Positions 1 to 8,181 of a DNA stretch of 64,000 bases are shown here, in pieces (position 1 is the stretch's first letter; each line of letters begins with the position of its first letter). Where the stretch lies: the NCBI GenBank assembly GCA_016721945.1, contig JADKHC010000003.1:62001-126000 (forward strand), written 5' to 3'. Origin of the DNA: Verrucomicrobiota bacterium. GTDB lineage: Bacteria > Verrucomicrobiota > Verrucomicrobiia > Opitutales > Opitutaceae. The notes below the pieces were generated by a model that was not told where the DNA came from, ran no database searches, and saw only the letters and a list, made by a program, of their open reading frames with translations. The position numbers and the translations under genes were made by a program.

Positions 1-3000
1 TGGACCCTCCTGGCGCATTGGGAGAGGCGAGTTCCCGGAGGGCGCGTCGACGACGGAAAGGAACATCACATCGCGTTCATCGCCCTGGAATTGCGCGGAG
101 TCGCCACAGAGAATCTGGCGACGGCGGTATTCGGCGGGTTCGAGGCGCTGGCGCAGGAGGCTGTCTATCTTCAGCGCCTGTTTGTCACCAACTAGTGAAA
201 CCACACCAAACGTCATGGGTTCGCCTGCGTCATTCTTTGCGTATTCCGGCATCTCGATGGCGGCGCAAATGAGCGAGACGATCGTGTTGGCTTCAGCATC
301 GTTGAGATTATTGCCGTTGTCGCGCCCGTCTGTTACGCGGTGGGTAACAACATGCGGGCTCAGCGGAATAACAGAACTTTCGCGGAGCGGTTTGATCTCA
401 CCCTTGTAAGAAAGGCTGTTGCTGAACGCGATGATATCGGGTGCGCAGCGGAAATGCTCGGTCAGGCGGATCACGCCGCCAAAGGCGATCTGGGCAAGTT
501 CGTACACCGAGGTCTCTCCGTCGTAGAGTTCCTTGTGAGGAACGGTTTCAAGGAAGACGCGGATGAGTTTTCCAATCTCACCCGAATTAATGCCCACCGC
601 CACAGGCGTCACCTGTTCATCGTCGCCGACCACGATCGCTTGCTTGCCGAGGTAAAGGGCGAAGAGTGATGTCGGGTCGCACTGGCTGGCTTCGTCGATG
701 ATGACGACGTCGAACTGCGTTCGGCGTGGGTCAAAAGTCTCCGCAACTTCAACCAGTGGCATGATCCAAACAGGGACAGCATCCTTGGCCGTGGACATTT
801 CGCGGCGTGCTGCGTTGCGCAGTTCGGCGTCGCGTACGCCTTTGCCGGTTTTAGTTAGTTTGTTCCGCATGGCGGCAAATGCGCCCAGCGCCTGTTTCTG
901 CGCATCGCCAGTTTGTTGGATTTGTTTCAACCAGGTCCGCTTTTCGACGAGTTGCGCGGTTACTTCGAGCAATTGCTGTGTGAGGCGCTCGATGCGCTGT
1001 TGCAACTGATCGAGCGAGACGTTTGCACGGCGGTCCAGTTCGTCGTGGAGCTGACGCCATTCCCACGCGAGCAGTGGATCGCCCGGCGGACGTGAATTGG
1101 CGTGAACCGGCAGGCGATTTTCTATCGCCGAGGCCCAGGCCGCAGCGGATTTCGTCAGGCGGTCAAGCAGGTCAGCACGATGGGCGTAATCGGTCTCCAA
1201 GCTTTTCAACCGCACGAGTTCGCCGTAGGCCGAATGATACTCGGTTGTAAGGCGACTTTGCAGTGCTTCGCGAAGTTGGCGAGTCACATGCGCTTCTGGT
1301 TTCGACGTAGCTGCAACTTTTTGCAGCCAGCCTTCGATTTTCGAGTTAAGCTGACGCTTCCGCAACCAACGACTCCGCGCCTGCAGGATGGTCCCGAGTT
1401 CGCCCAAGATCGCTTTGCGGATCCGACGGAGTTGGGCGTTTTCGCCGGCCTCGGGTGGCGTGGAATTCAGGAATGTTGCCCAATAGAAACCAAGTCGATC
1501 GAACTGGGCTTCGAGCGGCTGCCACACCGACGCGTGCCAATCGAGGCAGGCCTGGATTGGCGGCACGAATTGCTGACAGACCTTTTCTGGATGTTCGCCG
1601 AGGTCGGAGCAGGCCAGACCTCCATTGCAGGCCATCTGTCGTTCCCAGCGTTGAACGAGCTCGGTGCGCAGGTGGCGAATACGCAGAAGTGCGCGAACTG
1701 CCTTTAGCTGCGTGAGATCGTTTAGGTCAAGCGGGCGGTTATTGACCTGTGTCTGTCCCTGGAATTCATGCCAATGTCGTTTGGTGAGCTTGGTGATCAC
1801 CCCGAAGCCATGACCTGCCTCGCGATGAGCAATGATTTCGTCAACGATGGCGAGTAGTTCGTGTGGCGCGCGCTTAGCAGTTACCGCTGGGCCATGCTCC
1901 ATCACGAGGGTGTGGCATTCGTGAACTTCCTTCCACGTCGCATCTATTTTCTGTACGAGCGAATCCCATTCGCGCCGAGCTACACTACCATCGCGGCCCG
2001 CTTGAATAGCCAACAACTGCCAGCGGGCGCTATCGCGAAGAAACTCGATCGTCTTGCTCGCAAGTTCGAGCATGCGGTCGAACTCGACGAGGTCGCCAGG
2101 TTCGCGGGAGTTATCCCAAAGTTCGTCGCGCAACCGTAGATTCTGTGCACTTAGCACTTTTAGCTCTTCTACCGCGTTTTTGAATTCCTGCGGTGTCGCC
2201 AAGATTGAGGCCTCGGGGCGAAAAGCGCCGAGCGAGCGCTCGTCATCGAGAGAAATACGGGCGTTTGTCTGATAAAGTTCAACGATTTCAGCGTGCGTAA
2301 GCGGAAGTGCTGCTCCGAGTTCGATCGGACTGGGAATCCAGTCGGCAGAGCCAACGCCTTCTTTGATCTGACGAGCAGCGTCGATAGGGCGAAAAGTTTT
2401 TTCGCCTATCGTGACGTTGCGGATTTCATCCTGACGTGCGCCGAGCAGGAGTTTCCGGGCGGAACGCAGCGACTCAAGGATGCGCCGACGTTCTGTGTGC
2501 AACTGAAGCGCATCGCGCTCAAGCAGACCGCTGTCCTGGCTTAGCCGAACGTGAATTTTCTGCACCGCCGATTGCAGTTCCTCCTGACTTTGCTTGTCAT
2601 TGTGAAGCACGCTGATGCAGAGCGGCTGGAGCGGCTCGACAACTTTTTGGCGGAGAACGCGCAGCGCCTTCGGAGTATGGGCGGTGACGAGCACCCGCTT
2701 TCCTTGAGCCAGGAAGTGGCCGAGTAGATTGGCGATGGTGTGGGTTTTGCCGGTTCCGGGCGGGCCTTGCACGAGCACACAATCACGTTTCGCCAATTGT
2801 TTGGCGATTTCGAGTTGTTCGCGGTTGGCTGGTTTGCTTAGCAGGATGTCCTCATCCTCGTTGCCGACGGAGATACCAGTGCCAATAAGCTCACTCTGTA
2901 ACTCGAGGGGATGAAGCTCCAAGCCGAGGATTTGAAGCAGGGCGGAGGGGAAGTCTTTTCGCGTGGGAATGTCTTCGAGCACGAGATCGAAGATGCTTTC

Positions 3001-4014
3001 CGGCCCGGTGCGACGCGTGCGCATAAAAATGACCGGCTGGCGTTGGAGCGTTGGGACTTGTTCGGTTACGACGGTTGCCGGAGTGGTTGCGACGGGTTGT
3101 GCGGTCTCCGTTGGCTGGAAAACGCCACGGCTTGGGAAAAGTCCTTGGATGAGACGGCGGAAGAATCCGTTCGTATCTTCGTCACTGAGCGGGCCAAACT
3201 CGGCTTTTTTCAGTTCATCTGCACAGCGGGCGATTTGCTGCGTGTCGGCTTTGGGGAGTGCTTGAAGAAATTCAAGATAGAGTTCGGGCGGCTGTTCGCG
3301 TTTGCGGAAGATGAACTCCGGTTGCGCTTTCTCGGGGTTGAATTCCAGTTCGAGTTTTTGCAGCAGGATTGGATGGCGGAAATCGCCATGCTCGTCCGGA
3401 CAGCTCAAGAGCCCATCGCCAACGAGTAGTTCGACGCGTTCGCCTTCGCGTTCCTGTGCGCCGTACCAAGCATAAGCCGTTTCGAAAAGCGCGAGCGCCT
3501 CGCGAGCAGCACGTTCTTGGTTCTGCCAGAGAGTTCGTTGCTCCTGCCATTGCCGCAATGCTGCAGGTCGGCGCTGATCGGCGTGAAAGTGTTCGATCGC
3601 GGGCTGATCGAAAGCGACCGATTGATTGCGTGAACTCAGCGCCTCGACTGTGCCAGAAAAACTATCCCAATCAGGCGTGAGCCAGCCCGACAGAATCGCG
3701 GGCGGTTCAGGGCAGGGTGTGATCGCAGGGCGTTTGAGACGCAGAACGATATCGTTGCCCTCAAAATCATCCTCGATCTTGGGGAGTTCACGGAAAAGTT
3801 CGACAGCGGGATGCGCAGGCAATTTGCCTAACCAGATCGCGCCGAGTTGCTGAGCAATGTCGCGTACGGGCGGATGGCGCAGGTCAGAATACGCCTTCAA
3901 ATATTCGAATAACTTGCTGAGCCGTTGACGGGCTATCTTCAGCGCAGGACTTGTAACCGCATCGTCAGGCGTTGGCTTTTCGGTGGGTGGGAAGAGGTCC
4001 GGTGCCGAGTGCAT
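1..4014 (-). CDS. Large superfamily 1 (UPF1-like, AAA_11/AAA_12) helicase, C-terminus cut by window edge
   Basis: An uninterrupted minus-strand frame runs from ATG at 4014 (in-frame ATG at 4035 also possible; stop at 4048-4050; neither has a clear ribosome site) to base 1, giving at least 1338 residues. Walker A GPPGTGKT is at about residues 417-424. The Walker B/motif II box IIDEASQ, of the DEAS type typical of UPF1-like helicases, is at about 1107-1110, followed by the motif GDDEQVTPV. Near the edge comes GDSAQFQGDERDV, typical of the AAA_12 C-lobe. About 680 residues, rich in charged and predicted helical sequence, separate motifs I and II, far more than in a minimal SF1 core. Expected activity is ATP-driven nucleic-acid unwinding. 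Large proteins of this kind sometimes end in a nuclease domain and occur in defence loci, but the end is outside the window, so that is only a possibility. Confidence 0.85.
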   Translation of the reverse strand, partial: MHSAPDLFPPTEKPTPDDAVTSPALKIARQRLSKLFEYLKAYSDLRHPPVRDIAQQLGAIWLGKLPAHPAVELFRELPKIEDDFEGNDIVLRLKRPAITPCPEPPAILSGWLTPDWDSFSGTVEALSSRNQSVAFDQPAIEHFHADQRRPAALRQWQEQRTLWQNQERAAREALALFETAYAWYGAQEREGERVELLVGDGLLSCPDEHGDFRHPILLQKLELEFNPEKAQPEFIFRKREQPPELYLEFLQALPKADTQQIARCADELKKAEFGPLSDEDTNGFFRRLIQGLFPSRGVFQPTETAQPVATTPATVVTEQVPTLQRQPVIFMRTRRTGPESIFDLVLEDIPTRKDFPSALLQILGLELHPLELQSELIGTGISVGNEDEDILLSKPANREQLEIAKQLAKRDCVLVQGPPGTGKTHTIANLLGHFLAQGKRVLVTAHTPKALRVLRQKVVEPLQPLCISVLHNDKQSQEELQSAVQKIHVRLSQDSGLLERDALQLHTERRRILESLRSARKLLLGARQDEIRNVTIGEKTFRPIDAARQIKEGVGSADWIPSPIELGAALPLTHAEIVELYQTNARISLDDERSLGAFRPEASILATPQEFKNAVEELKVLSAQNLRLRDELWDNSREPGDLVEFDRMLELASKTIEFLRDSARWQLLAIQAGRDGSVARREWDSLVQKIDATWKEVHECHTLVMEHGPAVTAKRAPHELLAIVDEIIAHREAGHGFGVITKLTKRHWHEFQGQTQVNNRPLDLNDLTQLKAVRALLRIRHLRTELVQRWERQMACNGGLACSDLGEHPEKVCQQFVPPIQACLDWHASVWQPLEAQFDRLGFYWATFLNSTPPEAGENAQLRRIRKAILGELGTILQARSRWLRKRQLNSKIEGWLQKVAATSKPEAHVTRQLREALQSRLTTEYHSAYGELVRLKSLETDYAHRADLLDRLTKSAAAWASAIENRLPVHANSRPPGDPLLAWEWRQLHDELDRRANVSLDQLQQRIERLTQQLLEVTAQLVEKRTWLKQIQQTGDAQKQALGAFAAMRNKLTKTGKGVRDAELRNAARREMSTAKDAVPVWIMPLVEVAETFDPRRTQFDVVIIDEASQCDPTSLFALYLGKQAIVVGDDEQVTPVAVGINSGEIGKLIRVFLETVPHKELYDGETSVYELAQIAFGGVIRLTEHFRCAPDIIAFSNSLSYKGEIKPLRESSVIPLSPHVVTHRVTDGRDNGNNLNDAEANTIVSLICAAIEMPEYAKNDAGEPMTFGVVSLVGDKQALKIDSLLRQRLEPAEYRRRQILCGDSAQFQGDERDVMFLSVVDAPSGNSPLPMRQEGP

Positions 4015-4174
4015 AGAGAGTTGGCCACGCCCCATCACGGGTCGTTTTCATGGCGTTGAGGTGGCCGAGTAGACCTGCAACACGTCCCTCGGTGCCATCG
4101 ATTGTCGTAACGTAGATGTAAACGGTGACTAACGAGAACGTGGGATTTTTAAGACGAATGCTCTATCTAACCTA

Positions 4175-4936
4175 CTAACGCCGCACGGGCACGCCGTGAG
4201 TGGACAAGTAGTCTTTTACTTGCGGGATGGTAAATGTTCCGAAGTGAAAAAGGCTGGCCGCAAGGACTGCGCTCGCGCGGCCTTCGTCGAGTACAGTAGC
4301 AAAGTGCTCCATTTTGCCAGCGCCGCCGCTGGCGATCACCGGAACACTCACTGCATCACTGACAGCGCGGGTGAGGGCGACATCGTAGCCGGTCAGCATA
4401 CCGTCGCAGTCCATCGAGGTTAAAAGAATTTCTCCGGCACCAAGTGAGACGGCTTGCGCGGCCCATTTGACGGCGTCGAGTTCAGTCGGATTGCGTCCGC
4501 CGTGCGTGTAAACGCGCCAGGATTTGCCGTCGGGTTCGCGCTTGGCATCAATCGCAACGACGATGCACTGATTGCCGAACCGGCGGGAAGCGTCAGCGAT
4601 AAGCTGAGGATTCTTGATCGCGGCAGTGTTCAGCGAAACTTTATCGGCGCCGCTTTTCAGCATGGCCTCGATGTCGTCGACGGAGCGCAGGCCACCGCCG
4701 ACAGTGAGGGGCATGAAGCATTGCTCAGCCGTGCGGGCGACGACGTCATGCATGATGCTGCGGCCGTCGCTGGAAGCGGTGATATCGAGAAACACGAGTT
4801 CATCGGCCCCTTGTGCGTCGTAGGCTTTGGCGCATTCTACTGGATCGCCTGCGTCGCGGAGTTCCTGAAACTTCACGCCTTTGACGACACGACCGTTAGT
4901 CACGTCGAGGCAGGGAATGATGCGGCGGGAAAGCAT
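4175..4936 (-). CDS. hisF: Imidazole glycerol phosphate synthase cyclase subunit HisF
   Basis: This 253-residue protein has the usual HisF length and begins MLSRRIIPCLDV, with catalytic Asp11 in CLDV. The second catalytic Asp lies in VVAIDAKR (about residue 130). Phosphate-binding glycine loops VGGGLRS and ASGGAGK are both present, as expected for a (beta/alpha)8 barrel. With HisH it makes imidazole glycerol phosphate and AICAR from PRFAR and ammonia in histidine biosynthesis, in the cytoplasm. No other his gene lies next to it here, so histidine genes appear dispersed. The upstream gene on the same strand (5004-6764) is 67 bases away, with an inverted repeat in the gap. Confidence 0.96.
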   Translation of the reverse strand: MLSRRIIPCLDVTNGRVVKGVKFQELRDAGDPVECAKAYDAQGADELVFLDITASSDGRSIMHDVVARTAEQCFMPLTVGGGLRSVDDIEAMLKSGADKVSLNTAAIKNPQLIADASRRFGNQCIVVAIDAKREPDGKSWRVYTHGGRNPTELDAVKWAAQAVSLGAGEILLTSMDCDGMLTGYDVALTRAVSDAVSVPVIASGGAGKMEHFATVLDEGRASAVLAASLFHFGTFTIPQVKDYLSTHGVPVRR

Positions 4937-4955
4937 TTTGAACTGCTAAGAAACA

Positions 4956-4990
4956 AAGAAACGAAGGTCTGCTTAGCTTCTTCGTTTCTT
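4956..4990. repeat. Perfect 11-bp inverted repeat between hisF and its upstream neighbour
   Basis: Arm aagaaacgaag (4956-4966) is repeated exactly as its reverse complement at 4980-4990, with a 13-base loop. It sits just after the stop of the minus-strand gene ending at 5004 and just before hisF. It lacks a clean U-tract, so it may be a weak terminator, an mRNA-stabilising hairpin or a copy of a dispersed repeat. Confidence 0.55.
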
Positions 4991-5003
4991 CGTGTTCAAT
5001 TCA

Positions 5004-6764
5004 TCAGGCGTCAACGTGGACAACTTCGGGTTCGAAGTTAACCACGAGGCGATAGGTCTGGCCGGGGCGCATGATCAGCGGGTGATCGCGCACGAGGTAC
5101 TGCAGATAGTGAATCTTGCCGTAATTGGTGCGGTACGTTGGATCGGCACTGACAACCTCGGTCTCAAGCCAAGTGGCCTGGAAATCGTCTTTTTGCACGG
5201 TGCAGCGATGGCCGAGCGGGCCGAGAGCGAGCGCGCCGTTGACGTGGTACTTCGAGTGCGGCGCCGCGATGGCGATCATGTAGCGGAACTTGTCCAGCGT
5301 AGTCTGCTGTTTCACCGTGTAGGCGAACTCGCAGCTGATCTTCGGGCCGGCGAAATTCCACTGCACCTTCACGGTGCCGAGATTTTTGATAATCTCTTCT
5401 TTCGTGTTGATCAGTTCGGGCTGTTCGTAGCGGAAATAGAAACTGTTGCGCAGGCCGAGGCCGGTGACGCAATTTTTGCCGTAGAACGCGGGGATTGTGA
5501 CGTTTTCGCCGAAGGTGAGTTCGGGAATCATCACTGGCGCATAGATGTTGTTCGGCCAGTCGAAGACGCCGGGGCAGTGAGGGAAGGGCAGAGAGTCGGC
5601 GACAAGCGTCGGGCCGGAACTGATCAGCGGGATCTGCGCGTGCAGACCGCTCTCGGCGCAACGGTAGAGGAAAAGGCCTTGTTCCTTGCGATTGGATTTG
5701 TCGAAGATGACGTAGCGACCGCTGGTGCGGGCGAGTTCGGTCTTTGGCGCGCCAGTCGGCATCTGCACGGTCTTCGCGAGGCGTGACCACTGGCTGAGGT
5801 AGCGGGCGGCATCGAAGTTGGCCATGCGGGTCGTGTGGTGACCGAAGGCGGTGCGTTCGTCGTCGCGGAGATCGAGGAAGCCGTGTTCCTGATCGAGGTA
5901 AGTCTGGTAGAAAAACACGAACAACCGGCGGAGGATGTCGTAGTATTTCGGCTTCTGGTCATCGGCGATCCACCCGTCACGCAGACCTTGAAGGATCAGG
6001 CTGATGCAGTGCATCTGGCCGTAGGCTCCGGCCGCGCGGCCAAAGGCCCAGCCCAAACCATCGGCCCGCACCAAGTCAGGCATCATCTTGATGTATTTCT
6101 CAGCGTAGGTGCGGAGAGTGGGGAGCTTGCGGTCACGCACGCCGCTGTTGGCGTGGAGTTGGAGCGCCGAGCGGATGAACACGAAGCTCATCAACCCGTA
6201 GAGATTGAAATTACCACCAAAACCCGTGGTCGAATCGTCGAAGAAACCGGCTGAGCTGGTTTGGTCGATGCGATCGCACATGCGTTCGATCAGGCGTGAG
6301 GTCTCATCTTTCTTCGAGAGGCCAAAGCTGAAACGCGCGACGGCCTTGGCGACGTTGAACGATTGCCAGTGGTTGTCGTAGTCGCTGCGGTGAAGGAGTT
6401 GCTTGTCGATGCGCTGGCGGGTTTCTTCAACGAGGCGTTCCCAGACAGGGTTGCGTTCTTTGGAAGGACCGAAAGCGAGGAGGCCGAGGGATGCGTAGGC
6501 GAGGCCGTTTTCAGCGGCGGGCTCGGTAAACATCTGCGCGGTGATACAACGTGCAGCGAGATCGATGAGGTCGAAACCTTTGAGTGAGGTCTCGCCGGTG
6601 GCGCGATAGAATTCGCCAAGGGCGTAAGCGACGTGGCCGGGCTCGTCGGGGCGAGGCTGTTCGCCGGGTGCGGCGAGGATGGTACCGTCAGGCTGGATCG
6701 AGTCTAGGTTATGGCTCAACATTGAGCGGGCCATATCGAGACATTGCTCGGAAAAACTATGCAT
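5004..6764 (-). CDS. Conserved-looking hypothetical protein, helical N-half and beta-rich C-half
   Basis: I do not recognise a named family with certainty. The 586-residue protein has no signal peptide. The first ~330 residues are helix-like with repeated aromatic and Gly-rich turns (for example FDDSTTGFGGNFNLYGLMSF and GWAFGRAAGAYGQMH). The remainder is beta-like with many aromatics and Gly/Pro turns. This layout, an alpha/alpha toroid followed by a beta-sandwich, resembles carbohydrate-active enzymes such as some polysaccharide lyases and DUF2264-type proteins, but I cannot point to catalytic residues. A cytoplasmic role in oligosaccharide handling is a guess. It lies 102 bases downstream of rho on the same strand and may be read with it. 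Confidence 0.7.
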   Translation of the reverse strand: MHSFSEQCLDMARSMLSHNLDSIQPDGTILAAPGEQPRPDEPGHVAYALGEFYRATGETSLKGFDLIDLAARCITAQMFTEPAAENGLAYASLGLLAFGPSKERNPVWERLVEETRQRIDKQLLHRSDYDNHWQSFNVAKAVARFSFGLSKKDETSRLIERMCDRIDQTSSAGFFDDSTTGFGGNFNLYGLMSFVFIRSALQLHANSGVRDRKLPTLRTYAEKYIKMMPDLVRADGLGWAFGRAAGAYGQMHCISLILQGLRDGWIADDQKPKYYDILRRLFVFFYQTYLDQEHGFLDLRDDERTAFGHHTTRMANFDAARYLSQWSRLAKTVQMPTGAPKTELARTSGRYVIFDKSNRKEQGLFLYRCAESGLHAQIPLISSGPTLVADSLPFPHCPGVFDWPNNIYAPVMIPELTFGENVTIPAFYGKNCVTGLGLRNSFYFRYEQPELINTKEEIIKNLGTVKVQWNFAGPKISCEFAYTVKQQTTLDKFRYMIAIAAPHSKYHVNGALALGPLGHRCTVQKDDFQATWLETEVVSADPTYRTNYGKIHYLQYLVRDHPLIMRPGQTYRLVVNFEPEVVHVDA

Positions 6765-6866
6765 GTAGATGAGTTACGGGCTGCAGGCTGTCGCTGGCGC
6801 ACCGCGCGCGCAGCGGAAGGAGAGTTCTGTCAGGGTTTTGCCTGGTGGCGCAAGAGGGAAGTTAAT

Positions 6867-8078
6867 TTACCGTGCGATGAGTTTGAGGAACTCGTCGTTG
6901 GTTTTGGTTTTTTGGAGACGTGTGATCATCGTCTCGGTGGCTTCCTCGATCCGGGTTTGCACGAGGGCACGGCGGAAGAAATGAATACCTTCGAGCTTCT
7001 TGGCGTCGATGAGGAGTTCCTCTTTGCGGGTACCGGAGGACGCAATGTTGATCGCGGGCCAGAGACGCATTTCGGCGCACTTACGGTCGAGCACGAGTTC
7101 CATGTTACCGGTGCCTTTGAACTCTTGGAAGATCACGTCGTCCATGCGGCTGCCGGTCTCGACGAGAACGGATGCGATAATAGTGAGTGAGCCGGCTTCT
7201 TCGGTATTGCGGGCGGCGGCGAAGAGCTGACGGGGTTTTTCAAGGGCGCGAACATCAAGACCACCGGAACCGGTGCGCCCGGAGTTGCGAGCGGTGTTGT
7301 GCGCACGAGCAAGGCGGGTGATAGAATCGAGGAGCAGTACGACGTGTTTGCCGGTTTCAACCAGGCGTTTAGCACGCTCGATGCAGAGATCGGCGATGCG
7401 CAGGTGATTTTCGATCTGCTCGTCGTTGGACGAGGCCCAGATCTCGGCGGGGACACTGCGTTTGAAATCGGTGACTTCCTCGGGACGTTCGTCAACGAGG
7501 AGAATCATGACAATGCACTCGGGGTTATTTTCCAAAACGCCGAGCGCCATGTCGCGCAAGAGTGTGGTTTTGCCGGTACGGGGCGGTGCGACAATGAGGC
7601 CGCGGGTTCCTTTGCCGATTGGGCAAAAGAGATCGACCGCGCGAGTCGTGAGGCGTCCGTCCTTGAGCTCCATTTTGAGCATCTTGTCGGGCGAGACGGT
7701 GGTGAGAGCGTTAAAGTCGAATTTCTGGCGGCGCTCGTCGATGTCGACGCCATCAACCTTCTCGATGAACTTCATCTTGGGGTTGGGGAAACGGCCTTCG
7801 GCGGGATAAGCGGTGCCGGAGATCATGCTTCCGGTGCGGAGCTTAAAGCGGCGGATCAATTCCTTAGGGACAAAAGTGTCGGAGGGCCGACGTTTGCCAG
7901 CGCGGGTCATATCGAGCAGCTGGCCGTTGCCGCCTTTCTGGATGTCGATGTCGAGAATACCTTCGACGTGAATGACGTTTTCAACGGGCGCGGCAGGAGC
8001 AGCAGGGGTAGGGGCAGGAACGGCGGCGGGTGTTGTAAGCGCAGCAGATTCCGGCACAGGAGTAGGATTAGTTTCCAT
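6867..8078 (-). CDS. rho: Transcription termination factor Rho
   Basis: The 403-residue protein is close to the 419 residues of E. coli Rho. A Pro/Ala-rich N-terminal tail (about residues 1-32) replaces part of the usual helical domain. The cold-shock RNA-binding fold follows, then Walker A APPRTGKT at 164-171, Walker B HVVLLLDSITRLAR with the Q/R-loop region after it, and the secondary-channel segment near SGGLDVRALEKPRQLF. Rho is the hexameric RNA-translocating ATPase that ends transcription of untranslated RNA. The gene is divergent from acs, with 103 bases shared for both promoters. The proline-alanine tail is a lineage-specific extension and not a sign of damage. Confidence 0.97.
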   Translation of the reverse strand: METNPTPVPESAALTTPAAVPAPTPAAPAAPVENVIHVEGILDIDIQKGGNGQLLDMTRAGKRRPSDTFVPKELIRRFKLRTGSMISGTAYPAEGRFPNPKMKFIEKVDGVDIDERRQKFDFNALTTVSPDKMLKMELKDGRLTTRAVDLFCPIGKGTRGLIVAPPRTGKTTLLRDMALGVLENNPECIVMILLVDERPEEVTDFKRSVPAEIWASSNDEQIENHLRIADLCIERAKRLVETGKHVVLLLDSITRLARAHNTARNSGRTGSGGLDVRALEKPRQLFAAARNTEEAGSLTIIASVLVETGSRMDDVIFQEFKGTGNMELVLDRKCAEMRLWPAINIASSGTRKEELLIDAKKLEGIHFFRRALVQTRIEEATETMITRLQKTKTNDEFLKLIAR

Positions 8079-8181
8079 AATAACAGGCAGTAGATTGGCT
8101 ATTCCGAAGGCGCGGCGTGTAAAACTCGTTAAGGATTAGAGCTGCAAAACAGAAACTGTAGCTGCTCCAAACCCTAAAAAA

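Noticed and set aside
4992..5786. 264-codon plus-strand frame opposite the 586-residue protein
   Set aside because: The minus-strand gene is longer, shows typical protein composition and spans the same DNA.
7299..8093. 264-codon plus-strand frame opposite rho
   Set aside because: Antisense to rho, no ribosome site and no recognisable domain.
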